A stretch of 44,784 nt of DNA from Melioribacteraceae bacterium (GTDB lineage Bacteria > Bacteroidota > Ignavibacteria > Ignavibacteriales > Melioribacteraceae): assembly GCA_027030245.1 (NCBI GenBank), contig JALVFE010000007.1, positions 1 through 44,784 on the forward strand, in the 5' to 3' direction. Position 1 is the stretch's first letter, and each line of letters begins with the position of its first letter. The notes beneath the pieces were generated by a model that worked only from the letters and a program-made list of their open reading frames with translations, made no database searches and was not told the DNA's origin. Of this stretch, positions 30,630 through 37,412 are shown piece by piece. The position numbers were made by a program, and so were the translations under genes.

Positions 30630-30659
30630 AATAACCCTCCTTTTTATAGGTTATTTTGC
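30626..30659 (-). promoter_or_regulatory. Hairpin enclosing SD and start codon of the ParB-domain gene
   Basis: GCAAAATAACC (30626-30636) and GGTTATTTTGC (30649-30659) are perfect 11-bp inverted copies around 12 bases. In the mRNA the loop holds the SD and the TTG start (30629-30627) lies in the stem. It could act as RNA switch or DNA operator. TTGAAA near 30680 is a possible -35. Confidence 0.65.
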
Positions 30660-30708
30660 CTTATTTTAAGTTATTTTTCAAGAGTGGTTAAATATCTTTA
30701 ATTTTTTT

Positions 30709-30933
30709 TCATTTTATTATTTTGTAGTCCAGTATCGTTTGAACAAAACTTGTTTTATAAAAATAAAACAAATTAAGCACCGGGACATAGAATATTATAG
30801 CAACAACTGCAATTTCAAACAAATTTCTTACAGTAAGCCCGTCCAGAAATATGCCTTTGCGATTTGCATCAATAAGCAAATCAATAATATTGTATGTACT
30901 TATAGCCAATGAAATATAAATCAATAATTGCAT
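30709..30933 (-). CDS. Small membrane protein
   Basis: 74 residues with two hydrophobic spans (about residues 3-19 and 38-58; FEIAVVAIIFYVPVLNLFYF) and a short basic C-terminus. SD AAAGGAG. It overlaps the upstream gene by 13 bp. No family recognised; it might act in superinfection exclusion or host membrane alteration. Confidence 0.68.
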   Translation of the reverse strand: MQLLIYISLAISTYNIIDLLIDANRKGIFLDGLTVRNLFEIAVVAIIFYVPVLNLFYFYKTSFVQTILDYKIIK

Positions 30934-31319
30934 TTTTTCTCCTTTTTATACTCTTTATATAGCTTTATTATTCGTCTATACTTTTCAAACTTCGTTTTGC
31001 CTAACAAGCTTTTGCCCGTAAAGGCAAGTGCGTCCACCGTCGCTGCAAAGCTATTAGGGTGCTTATATTCGCCATTTTTAACTAAGAATTTGCCAAAGTC
31101 TATTCGGCTTCTATTTTTTGTAAGTTCATTTGATATTTCCAGAAGCCGATCTCTTAATTTTAGTTGCTCATACATATAATTCTCATGTGCAACAAGCGGG
31201 CTGTCACCAAACTTTTTGAAAAACTCGTAACTATCTTTATTGCACTTCATAACTGAAAAATAACTTTGATTTCTTTCTATCTTTCGCGCTGCCGCTGCAA
31301 AGTTGTATTTCTTATTCAA
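30921..31319 (-). CDS. Unknown protein with possible N-terminal HTH
   Basis: 132 residues starting at TTG 31319 with GGGGGG upstream. The start (NFAAAARKIERNQSYFSVMK) has the alternation of a Cro-type helix-turn-helix, with a basic C-terminus (KFEKYRRIIKLYKEYKKEKK). It is one of few visible candidates for a regulator that could bind the repeated TTATAAC operator, but there is no direct evidence. Confidence 0.6.
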   Translation of the reverse strand: MNKKYNFAAAARKIERNQSYFSVMKCNKDSYEFFKKFGDSPLVAHENYMYEQLKLRDRLLEISNELTKNRSRIDFGKFLVKNGEYKHPNSFAATVDALAFTGKSLLGKTKFEKYRRIIKLYKEYKKEKKCNY

Positions 31320-31680
31320 GATGCACCCCCCTCATGCTTTTTTCTTTTAGCCGTCTTAAGTAGTGCATTCTTTTGTTTTTCTCTCTTTCGACACTGGTGC
31401 CGTTATGCCTCAAACCTCTATTTATCCAAAAGGTTTTTAAAAAGTTTCCAAAATAGAAACTATCTCCCAGCCACTCGTTAAGGGTGTCAACATCTTCAAC
31501 CCATTCAGGAAACGCGTACCAACTCATAGCCTCCTTATTAGGTCGATACTCCCACCCCTTAATTAGGATTTTTCGTTCATCGCCACAAACCCCCAGCCAC
31601 ATAACAAGATCATCAAATGTTCTAACATAATCGGGGATAGCGTAAAAGCTATTTTTGCCCCCGTTATTTTGCCCGGTCAT
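31312..31680 (-). CDS. Unknown protein with an internal repeat, DUF3310-like end
   Basis: 122 residues. Two similar segments, YAIPDYVRTFDDLVMWLG and YAFPEWVEDVDTLNEWLG, suggest an internal duplication. The second is followed by FGNFLKTFWINRGLRHNG and a YLRRL helix, which resembles the GNxxKYxxRA-YLxxL pattern of phage DUF3310 proteins. The match is weak. It overlaps its neighbours by 4 and 8 bp. Confidence 0.62.
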   Translation of the reverse strand: MTGQNNGGKNSFYAIPDYVRTFDDLVMWLGVCGDERKILIKGWEYRPNKEAMSWYAFPEWVEDVDTLNEWLGDSFYFGNFLKTFWINRGLRHNGTSVEREKNKRMHYLRRLKEKSMRGVHLE

Positions 31681-32000
31681 TTTGCCGCTCCTATTTTTTC
31701 AAAAAAACTCCTATGTATCAAAAGAGCTTCATATGCGTCTTTAGAAATTTTACCGGCTTTTGCCATTTTTCTGGCATCTTCTATCTTCCCGCCCGCCTTG
31801 ATATACTTGTAAGCCTCATTCTCTGCCAGAAGTGCTTTGTCAGCACCTAAATTTGTCATGTGCTTAGCAAACTCTATCCAAAAAGCCGCACATTCGTTAT
31901 CAATTGGAGCAAAGCTATATTCCTTTGCAATGTTAAAGTATTTTGCTCTTATATCCTCTGCCCATATGATCTGCTTTTGTGTTCCAAGCAACTTTTTCAT
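31677..32000 (-). CDS. Conserved phage protein (TQKQIxWAEDIR type)
   Basis: 107 residues. The N-terminus LLGTQKQIIWAEDIRAKYF is a pattern seen in many small phage proteins of unknown function. The rest is helical (NECAAFWIEFAKHMTNLGAD). It is the first gene after the early promoter at 32030-32058, with a perfect AACTTTAGGAGG leader. Confidence 0.72.
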   Translation of the reverse strand: MKKLLGTQKQIIWAEDIRAKYFNIAKEYSFAPIDNECAAFWIEFAKHMTNLGADKALLAENEAYKYIKAGGKIEDARKMAKAGKISKDAYEALLIHRSFFEKIGAAK

Positions 32001-32029
32001 ATTAAACCTCCTAAAGTTTTTATAAGTAT

Positions 32030-32058
32030 ATTATAACAAATAAGTTATAAAATGTCAA
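32030..32058 (-). promoter_or_regulatory. Early promoter with operator dyad (site 5)
   Basis: Minus strand TTGACA (32058-32053), 17-bp spacer, TATAAT (32035-32030), dyad TTATAAC-TTATTT-GTTATAA. It lies in the 3' end of the upstream gene and drives 32000-30709. Confidence 0.9.
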
Positions 32059-32246
32059 GAGGCTTTATAGAGAAATTTCATAAGAGATACAATAAAAACA
32101 ATTCCAAAAACTGCTTTCCAGCTATATTGAAGATCAAAGCCCCAACATATGCCATACCAAAAAGCTGCAATTACTGAAAGATATAAAACTATTCCAGTTA
32201 CAGTGCCTAATATAAAGTATATTTTTTTCTTTGTTGACTTTTTCAT
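32055..32246 (-). CDS. Small two-span membrane protein
   Basis: 63 residues: a basic N-terminus (KKSTKKK), two hydrophobic spans (about residues 9-31 and 40-57; YFILGTVTGIVLYLSVIAAF) and a basic end. ATGA-type overlap with the upstream gene. No family recognised. Confidence 0.65.
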   Translation of the reverse strand: MKKSTKKKIYFILGTVTGIVLYLSVIAAFWYGICWGFDLQYSWKAVFGIVFIVSLMKFLYKAS

Positions 32247-32437
32247 TTTACACCTCTATACTTTTCTTTATTGGCGATTTCTATATTTATTCTATAAATA
32301 GAATACTTTTTGCTTCCAGTTACAGACGTTGTAATCGGTGCTTCTTTTCCCAACCTTCTTAATGCCGCTTGTAAATCTTCTTCATTCTTGTACCTTACAA
32401 TATATTCTATTCTTTGTTCAACTATTATTTTTTTCAC
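32243..32437 (-). CDS. Unknown 64-residue protein
   Basis: A compact alpha/beta protein (IIVEQRIEYIVRYKNEEDLQ, then AALRRLGKEAP, then strands) that overlaps NinG by 4 bp. No domain recognised. Its place beside ninG suggests an operon of recombination-related early genes. Confidence 0.65.
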   Translation of the reverse strand: MKKIIVEQRIEYIVRYKNEEDLQAALRRLGKEAPITTSVTGSKKYSIYRINIEIANKEKYRGVK

Positions 32438-32982
32438 TTAAAACCCCGCGTTATTTCTGTTTTTCTTTTGAAGATTTGTGCAATTCGCTTATAGTAGTCA
32501 ATGTCAAACTTGACAATTTCATTATTTGCTTCTAATTCCTCGACTTTCTCTAGTCCGTACTTTTTTATAAGTCCTATCCGGTACTCTGTCAAGTTCCCTG
32601 ATTTTACATTATTGCACTGTGCGCATTGCTTATTTACGTTATAAGTATTAAATCTTAAGCCCTCGTTTCTGCCAGCAGGACGATAATGCCCAGCATGAAA
32701 CTGACCATATGTTACACCGCATGAAATACAAGGCAAATATTTATCACGCTCCCGGATATACGCATTAAAAGCCGCTATCGCTTTCTTTTTCCAAAAGCTT
32801 CTATCCTGTTCTTTGAATCTTTGTTTTTCTTTTCGCTTTTTTGAAGCTTCTTTTTTTCGTTGCTTCTCGACTTCTTTCATAGCTTTTTTTTCAAGACATT
32901 CTAAAGCCCCACATGTTCGATGTATTGGTCTATACTGTGCTTCATATTTTCTTTTACAAATTTGGCAAACAAACTTTTTCAT
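32434..32982 (-). CDS. ninG: NinG/Rap recombination protein
   Basis: 182 residues. N-terminal zinc-binding CQICKRKY...CGALEC, a basic helical linker, then the NinG core: CISCGVTYGQFHAGHYRPAG, LRFNTYNVNKQCAQCNNVKS, GNLTEYRIGLIKKYG. In lambda, NinG (Rap) is a structure-specific endonuclease that promotes RecBCD-pathway recombination and resolves branched DNA. It complements the RecT/RecE pair encoded at 5080-6796. Confidence 0.88.
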   Translation of the reverse strand: MKKFVCQICKRKYEAQYRPIHRTCGALECLEKKAMKEVEKQRKKEASKKRKEKQRFKEQDRSFWKKKAIAAFNAYIRERDKYLPCISCGVTYGQFHAGHYRPAGRNEGLRFNTYNVNKQCAQCNNVKSGNLTEYRIGLIKKYGLEKVEELEANNEIVKFDIDYYKRIAQIFKRKTEITRGFK

Positions 32983-33176
32983 TTTCTCTCCGGCGGGTAA
33001 GCTTTAGTCCATGCGTCATCATGCCTAATAAAAATTTTTTCAAAGTTCCTATAAGTGCTATATTCTTTGTTTTTAAAGGTTATGCGACATTCATTCTCTT
33101 CTATATTGCTAAAAACCTCAATTACTTTGCTTAAATATGCAATACTCCCATTTTTATATTCTATTCTTACTTTCAT
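32979..33176 (-). CDS. Unknown 65-residue protein
   Basis: A small beta-rich protein (KVRIEYKNGSIAYLSKVIEV; ECRITFKNKEYSTYRNFEKI) with 4-bp overlaps on both sides. No family was recognised. Part of the ninG operon. Confidence 0.65.
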   Translation of the reverse strand: MKVRIEYKNGSIAYLSKVIEVFSNIEENECRITFKNKEYSTYRNFEKIFIRHDDAWTKAYPPERK

Positions 33177-33388
33177 TTGGATTTTTCCTCCTGTAAAGAT
33201 TTTGCCTTAATCAACCCACCGCTTTTTTCAAGCTTTTCTAAAAGGTCTGCTATCTCTCTTAAGTCGTCCGGCGTCATAAGCCCGACCGTTTTAACTACAA
33301 AACTTTCCTCATCTGCCATTTCAATATCTGCAATTTTAATATTATATTCATCCAATACCTCAATATTGGTTATATATATTTTTATCAT
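33173..33388 (-). CDS. Unknown 71-residue protein
   Basis: Begins with strands (IKIYITNIEVLDEYNIKIAD) and ends in a helix (DDLREIADLLEKLEKSGGLI). 4-bp overlaps on both sides. No family recognised. Confidence 0.65.
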   Translation of the reverse strand: MIKIYITNIEVLDEYNIKIADIEMADEESFVVKTVGLMTPDDLREIADLLEKLEKSGGLIKAKSLQEEKSK

Positions 33389-33594
33389 AGCTCGACTTCT
33401 TTTTTTATCATATCTTTTGTTGCTCTACCAGTCAAGGCGTATTTTATAGCCCCGGCAATAGTAAAACTTACCTCTACAAGACTGCAACGATATGTTAAAA
33501 GCCCTAAATCTGCACCTTCGCCACATGCACTATGTTTGCTGTTAAAGTATTTCGTTTCCTTCAAAAAAGGAAATACACATTTGCAAAATTTCAT
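33385..33594 (-). CDS. Unknown 69-residue cysteine-containing protein
   Basis: Cysteines at residues 4, 6, 24 and 37 might bind a metal. The second half (SFTIAGAIKYALTGRATKDM) is helical. The ribosome site is an unusual run of eight G (33605-33598) 4 bp before the ATG. No family recognised. Confidence 0.62.
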   Translation of the reverse strand: MKFCKCVFPFLKETKYFNSKHSACGEGADLGLLTYRCSLVEVSFTIAGAIKYALTGRATKDMIKKEVEL

Positions 33595-33597
33595 ATA

Positions 33598-33605
33598 CCC
33601 CCCCC
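33598..33605 (-). repeat. G8 homopolymer in a ribosome binding site
   Basis: Minus strand A7-G8-TAT-ATG. The run replaces a normal SD. Homopolymer slippage could change SD spacing for the gene starting at 33594. Confidence 0.6.
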
Positions 33606-33618
33606 TTTTTTTATATTG

Positions 33619-33717
33619 CTAGTTATCTTTTCTTCTTTCAAAAATTTCTCCCAAAAAACCGAATATTAACAAAACCACTGTAACCGGAAACAATAGAATA
33701 GCTAAAACATATTGCAT
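33619..33717 (-). CDS. 32-residue membrane peptide
   Basis: MQYVLAILLFPVTVVLLIFG plus a short charged end (EIFERRKDN). It has an SD-like AGGGGAATAAC before the ATG and a -10-like TATAAT with an operator half-site at 33765-33760. A short gene, supported by SD and membrane span. Confidence 0.5.
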   Translation of the reverse strand: MQYVLAILLFPVTVVLLIFGFLGEIFERRKDN

Positions 33718-33785
33718 GTTATTCCCCTAAAATTAAGTTATTTAAATTCTAATAGAGAAATTATAACATATTTAGGGGTATTTTA

Positions 33786-34508
33786 CTATTTGTTTTTTAC
33801 AAACTCTTCCAAAAGGTATTTATACTCTTCTGGTATCGCATCAAAAACCTTTTTACTTAATTCTCTTATCTCCCAAAGTGCTGATTTGTCGCTCCTAAGA
33901 CTAAGAAAATTTTGAAGACTCCTAAGATTTATAGTCCATGTAAATTCTGTTTTGAACGCTTCAGGTAAACAATATTTTGCATAATCAACCGGAACGCCGC
34001 TTTTAAGTATTTTTTTTAGTGCTATCAACATATTGATATTGTATCTATCAGCCATTTCAAACCCGGTAAAAACAAGATAGTCTTTAAAATTATCGCTATA
34101 CTCAAAAACAGGCAAAAAGCGCACATTGAAATTTTCGTCTTTTAACCTTTTGAGTGTATATCGTGTTGACTTTACACTCAAGCTAGCTATCCGGTGCCGT
34201 GCCAGCTCTTGAAGCAATGCCCTTGAAACGCCCTTGATATAGAAAGTAAATACTATATGCTCTAAAGTGGAGCCGTGCTTAAATTTGTTTCCTACGCGCT
34301 CAATCAAATTATGATCTTTATCGCCCAATTGTATATCAGAAATTTCGCATCCAATACAAGCCGGGTCTTTTGTTCTATTTTTGTATCTAATACACCCAAT
34401 TTGCCCACACTCATTCTTTTTGTCGCTTTTATCGTGTGAATCCCAGCAGGTTCTAATAGCCTTTTCGCATACCTCCAAAGGGGTATAGTTCATTAAAATT
34501 ACTTCCAT
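33786..34508 (-). CDS. thyX: Flavin-dependent thymidylate synthase ThyX
   Basis: 240 residues from ATG 34508 (AGAGGA 7 bp upstream; a TTG further upstream lacks an SD). The ThyX signature RHRIASLSVKSTRY (104-117) is complete, with FKHGSTLEHIVFTFYIKGVS before it and FTWTINLRSLQNFLSLR after. It methylates dUMP to dTMP with reduced flavin. An insertion at about residues 22-60 holds five cysteines (CGQIGC, ACIGC), an addition to the usual fold. Paired functionally with the dUTPase at 38881-39369. Confidence 0.93.
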   Translation of the reverse strand: MEVILMNYTPLEVCEKAIRTCWDSHDKSDKKNECGQIGCIRYKNRTKDPACIGCEISDIQLGDKDHNLIERVGNKFKHGSTLEHIVFTFYIKGVSRALLQELARHRIASLSVKSTRYTLKRLKDENFNVRFLPVFEYSDNFKDYLVFTGFEMADRYNINMLIALKKILKSGVPVDYAKYCLPEAFKTEFTWTINLRSLQNFLSLRSDKSALWEIRELSKKVFDAIPEEYKYLLEEFVKNK

Positions 34509-34509
34509 T

Positions 34510-34716
34510 TTATTTTCCTCTCTTGAAACCAAAATAATCTTCGTATGTTATTTGATAATTACATACATATTTTTTAAGGCTCTCGTCCCATTCAGCTTCA
34601 AATCTTGTAAAGCTTAAAGCCTTAACTCCCTTTGGATATACAAGCCTCAAGCAGTCGTTTTTTAGCGGGCACTGTCGATCAGTGCAAAATGTATAATCAT
34701 TCGGTATCGTCTGCAT
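34510..34716 (-). CDS. Small cysteine-rich protein upstream of thyX
   Basis: 68 residues from ATG 34716 with GGAG upstream; a longer version is unsupported. DYTFCTDRQCPLKNDCLRL carries three cysteines with zinc-knuckle-like spacing, and a fourth lies at residue 53 (VCNYQ). The second part is aromatic and charged. It lies 1 bp before thyX. Function unknown. Confidence 0.62.
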   Translation of the reverse strand: MQTIPNDYTFCTDRQCPLKNDCLRLVYPKGVKALSFTRFEAEWDESLKKYVCNYQITYEDYFGFKRGK

Positions 34717-35059
34717 CGTCGCTCCAATTATCCGGCAAAAGCAATTCCCCTTCACGCTGTGCGCTCAAAGGGGTTTTTTTGTCAAGCCCTCGCTCAATAT
34801 ACTGGTTAAACTTTTTTCGATCAAGTACTCTTCTATATTTGCCATTGCCGATATAAACCCAATCACTATCATTATCAACTACCCATTCACCTAAAAATTT
34901 ACCATATTTATTTGGTGTAACAATACCACCCAGAAAATCATCCGGGTGTATCCTTCTACTTTCCGCTACTGCCTCCGCGCCTGAAATACAAGCGTAAATT
35001 GGTGCCGCCAAAACGTCACCGACTTTATTTACTTTATCTACAAAGTCCCAAAATCCCAT
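34697..35059 (-). CDS. Unknown 120-residue protein
   Basis: Starts MGFWDFVDKVNKVGDVLAAP, with a possible amphipathic N-terminal helix, then a mixed region (GEWVVDNDSDWVYIGNGKYR) and an acidic tail (DNWSDDADDTE). No family recognised. Overlaps the cysteine-rich gene by 20 bp. Confidence 0.65.
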   Translation of the reverse strand: MGFWDFVDKVNKVGDVLAAPIYACISGAEAVAESRRIHPDDFLGGIVTPNKYGKFLGEWVVDNDSDWVYIGNGKYRRVLDRKKFNQYIERGLDKKTPLSAQREGELLLPDNWSDDADDTE

Positions 35060-35061
35060 TG

Positions 35062-35379
35062 CTACCCCCTGCTTAAATGTTCGTATAAGTCACCGGGATT
35101 ATTTTCCCCCATCCTAATAATACTCTCCTTGATATCATCATCGGACAAATAACCGTCAAGATATTCGACTAGTCGCGATTTTTCGCTAAATTCAAGCCCG
35201 GTCAAGCCACTTAAAACAGACGTTAAAGATGGGTTTCCCATAACAATTCCGATAAGTGCACTTCTTCGCGCTGCCCAACTCAACTTCCCACTGACGATGT
35301 CTATCTCTTTTAGTTTATCCTTTATACCGCACGCCTCTAACAAATTGTTTTTTGAGTGGTCATATTTTACTTTTTCCAT
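35062..35379 (-). CDS. Unknown 105-residue helical protein
   Basis: SD CTTTAGGAG. Helical, with LSWAARRSALIGIVMGNPSL in the middle and an acidic C-terminal half (YLDGYLSDDDIKES). No motif recognised. Confidence 0.65.
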   Translation of the reverse strand: MEKVKYDHSKNNLLEACGIKDKLKEIDIVSGKLSWAARRSALIGIVMGNPSLTSVLSGLTGLEFSEKSRLVEYLDGYLSDDDIKESIIRMGENNPGDLYEHLSRG

Positions 35380-35406
35380 TTTTCTATCTCCTAAAGTTTT
35401 TTGTTT

Positions 35407-35607
35407 TTATATTTTTAAAAAGCGATCTTCCAGCTCTTTTTTGGTTGCATCGCTTACCGCTTGTTCATATAAAAGCCCCTTCTTTGCTAGCAGAATAAGT
35501 TGCTTCAGGTGTTCTCTTTTTTTCCAGTCATAATATTTTTTGTTTCCAGAAGGGGTGCCACCCAGCCCAATAGCATTTTTCAACATTGTATCATTAATAA
35601 TTTTCAT
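35407..35607 (-). CDS. Unknown 66-residue protein
   Basis: A basic helical protein: MLKNAIGLGGTPSGNKKYYD, then KKREHLKQLILLAKKGLLYE. SD AAAGGAG. It follows the two paralogous genes. No family recognised. Confidence 0.62.
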   Translation of the reverse strand: MKIINDTMLKNAIGLGGTPSGNKKYYDWKKREHLKQLILLAKKGLLYEQAVSDATKKELEDRFLKI

Positions 35608-35612
35608 TCTTT

Positions 35613-35891
35613 TTACTCCTTTATAAAATATTTGTGCGCAAAAAAGACATTGCCAACGCCATATTCATTTTTATACAGCTCGCCTTTTTTGCCTTCAATA
35701 TAACATGGTACTGTCTTTTTGAGCACCTCTATATCTCGCTTATTATAGCCAGTATCGAAGCATTTTAGCTCCTCCTCTATCTCGTGCCAATCAACACTTG
35801 CCGGAATAATTTTAACCGGGTCATTGATCTTCCCCTCTTTGTAAAGCTCGTTTGCATAGCTGCTCCTTAAGTCCTTAAGACATATCTCCAC
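35613..35891 (-). CDS. Paralogue B of a tandem duplicate pair
   Basis: GTG 35891 is chosen because AAGGAGG lies 6 bp upstream; longer versions read into the neighbour. The 92 residues align with the upstream gene along their length: LKDLRSSYANELYKEGKIND vs VEKLNSSYAFSLLESGEIGD, then a helix, then GKKGELYKNEYGVGNVFFAH vs NKDGKLVTNLYGLQRAFYPH. Function unknown. It overlaps paralogue A by 17 bp. Confidence 0.72.
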   Translation of the reverse strand: MEICLKDLRSSYANELYKEGKINDPVKIIPASVDWHEIEEELKCFDTGYNKRDIEVLKKTVPCYIEGKKGELYKNEYGVGNVFFAHKYFIKE

Positions 35892-36207
35892 TTGCTGCCT
35901 CCTTACACTCTTTGTCTTTTTTAATATCCACTTTATGTGGATAAAAAGCCCGCTGAAGCCCGTACAGGTTTGTAACAAGCTTTCCGTCTTTGTTTGCTAT
36001 CACCGATGGAATTGATTTTTTTTTCATGGTCTCAACTGCAATAGCCGCTGACTCTACATCAACAAGTCCACTTCTATTTAGTTCTTTTTCCGCCTCGTCC
36101 CAGTTAAAATCCTCAATCGGTACAATCTCAACACAATCGCCAATTTCCCCGCTTTCAAGTAGTGAAAAAGCATAGCTACTATTTAATTTTTCTACACGTA
36201 TATACAT
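35875..36207 (-). CDS. Paralogue A of a tandem duplicate pair
   Basis: 110 residues, with the shared core described for the next gene and an extra C-terminal tail (KDKECKEAASGDMS) that encodes the ribosome site of paralogue B. Contains ETMKKKSIPSVIANKDGKLV. No family recognised. Confidence 0.72.
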   Translation of the reverse strand: MYIRVEKLNSSYAFSLLESGEIGDCVEIVPIEDFNWDEAEKELNRSGLVDVESAAIAVETMKKKSIPSVIANKDGKLVTNLYGLQRAFYPHKVDIKKDKECKEAASGDMS

Positions 36208-36208
36208 T

Positions 36209-36631
36209 TTATTCCTTTTCTTTCAAGCCTTTTCCTAATTCGGTTAAAAGCATTTGTAAAACTCTTAATCGTTTTGCCTTGTCTTTAAACTCATTCTTAA
36301 AAGCGGTTGTCATAATCTCTCTTGTGCTATAAAAAAGATCGACAAAAACTTCTTTTGAAATATCGACATCATTAAAAATAGCTGCAATAATATTTTTTAT
36401 TTCTCCTTTTCTAATATTTGCCTCTATTTTAAGCTCTTCAGCAATAACAAGCTCAAAAGAGCTACTAGGGAACATAAACAACTCACGCTTCCCAATTGCG
36501 CTTAAAAGCTCGTCATCCGGCACCTCATCAGTAAACAAAAAAGCCGCTCCTAAAGCTGCCAGCACTTTGCTACCCTTTCCTTCAACCGTTATTTGTTTCA
36601 TATTGGCTGTTACTTTAACCCTTGTTTGCAT
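36209..36631 (-). CDS. Unknown 140-residue protein
   Basis: N-terminal strands (RVKVTANMKQITVEGKG), then a glycine/alanine helix (VLAALGAAFLF) and a charged helical C-terminal half. SD AAGGGAG. It resembles in layout the plus-strand gene at 6870-7361 (N-terminal strands, helices, charged end), but similarity is too weak to claim homology. Confidence 0.68.
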   Translation of the reverse strand: MQTRVKVTANMKQITVEGKGSKVLAALGAAFLFTDEVPDDELLSAIGKRELFMFPSSSFELVIAEELKIEANIRKGEIKNIIAAIFNDVDISKEVFVDLFYSTREIMTTAFKNEFKDKAKRLRVLQMLLTELGKGLKEKE

Positions 36632-36725
36632 TTTTTCTCTCTCCCTTTAAGTTCATAAATTTATATAGTGCCAATCCGCCGTAAACGGAAAAGCACGCTG
36701 CGAAAACATAGTCTAAAACCTCCAC
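36615..36725 (-). CDS. 36-residue membrane peptide
   Basis: Starts at GTG 36725 (overlapping the TAG of the upstream gene; GGAGGGGAAA upstream) and reads MEVLDYVFAACFSVYGGLAL with a basic end (KGERKNANKG). It overlaps the next gene by 17 bp. Plausible small membrane protein. Confidence 0.5.
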   Translation of the reverse strand: MEVLDYVFAACFSVYGGLALYKFMNLKGERKNANKG

Positions 36726-36892
36726 TATTTCCCCTCCTTTGTTTCGTTTTGTTTTTTGACAAAATCCAAATAATCCTTTTCGGTTTTGTCGCCTCTGCGT
36801 ACCTCTTCTAGGATACGCATTTCTTCAAGCTCTTTTTTTGTAATTTCGGTCTGCCTTAAGCCTGCCAAAAGCTCAAAAAGAATCTCTTTCAT
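36725..36892 (-). CDS. Unknown 55-residue protein
   Basis: ATG 36892 follows AACTTTAGGAGG with normal spacing; a longer version is not supported. Charged helical protein: MKEILFELLAGLRQTEITKK, then LEEMRILEEVRR. First gene after the early promoter at 36923-36951. Confidence 0.68.
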   Translation of the reverse strand: MKEILFELLAGLRQTEITKKELEEMRILEEVRRGDKTEKDYLDFVKKQNETKEGK

Positions 36893-36922
36893 CTTTAACC
36901 TCCTAAAGTTTTGATATACGTT

Positions 36923-36951
36923 ATTATAACACATTTGTAATACAATGTCAA
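36923..36951 (-). promoter_or_regulatory. Early promoter with operator dyad (site 6)
   Basis: Minus strand TTGACA (36951-36946), 17-bp spacer, TATAAT (36928-36923). The promoter-distal half of the dyad is changed (GTATTAC instead of TTATAAC), the -10 half (GTTATAA) is intact. Confidence 0.85.
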
Positions 36952-36970
36952 GTGTTTTGTTTCTTTTTTG

Positions 36971-37363
36971 TTATATTTTTATGATTATTTCGTATCTTTT
37001 GCTAATTTCCAGTAAAATTGAAAGTAATATAGTTATATATATAATAGCTTTTTGGTATTTTTTTACCTCTTTCCCCAGAAGATACCTTTTGTAATTTTCG
37101 TATGTTTTTGGAGTGCATTTTACTTTAAAACCACCGTTCCACCTATGTAATCCGGTATGGCATTTAGAGCATAGGCAAACCCCGTTTTTTAACAAGTATT
37201 TCTTTTTTGGAAAATGCTCTTTTGAATAGAGGTGGTGCGCTTCGTTATGCCTGGAAATTGTCCCGCAAATCTTACATTCGTAATCGTCTTTTATTAGCAC
37301 CCACTTTCGCCACGTTGCTAAATTCCTAATTTTGGTCGGCGGTCGTTTTTTGGTCGGTCTCAT
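36971..37363 (-). CDS. HNH endonuclease
   Basis: 130 residues from ATG 37363. Pattern WVLIKDDYECKICGTISRHN, EAHHLYSKEHFPKKK, NGVCLCSKCHTGLHRWNGG gives the zinc CxxC...CxxC and the HH of an HNH nuclease. The C-terminal 20 residues are hydrophobic (IIYITILLSILLEI), which is odd. The start lies in a GGTCG repeat tract and is ATGA-coupled to a 15-codon leader frame (37407-37360). HNH proteins in phages are packaging nucleases or homing enzymes; the place far from terminase favours a mobile one. Confidence 0.75.
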   Translation of the reverse strand: MRPTKKRPPTKIRNLATWRKWVLIKDDYECKICGTISRHNEAHHLYSKEHFPKKKYLLKNGVCLCSKCHTGLHRWNGGFKVKCTPKTYENYKRYLLGKEVKKYQKAIIYITILLSILLEISKRYEIIIKI

Positions 37364-37399
37364 GGTCGGTCGGCGGTCGGTCGGTCTGGTCGGTCGGTC
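37334..37399. repeat. GC-rich GGTCG repeat tract
   Basis: Nine GGTCG pentamers and several extra GGTC copies lie in 66 bp, the most GC-rich tract noticed in this AT-rich genome. It covers the start of the HNH gene and the 15-codon frame before it. Possible protein-binding array, recombination junction or packaging site. Confidence 0.7.
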
Positions 37400-37407
37400 A
37401 CGGACAT
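37360..37407 (-). CDS. 15-residue leader peptide candidate
   Basis: ATG 37407 lies 7 bp after AGAGGCGG and just after the stop of the membrane HTH gene. It reads MSVTDRPDRPTADRP and its TGA overlaps the HNH ATG (ATGA). It might serve translational coupling. The low-complexity content could also be an accident of the repeat. Confidence 0.3.
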   Translation of the reverse strand: MSVTDRPDRPTADRP

Positions 37408-37412
37408 GCCGA

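Noticed and set aside
37334..37399. CRISPR array
   Set aside because: The GGTCG repeat is a short pentamer tract without spacers of uniform length, and there are no cas genes.
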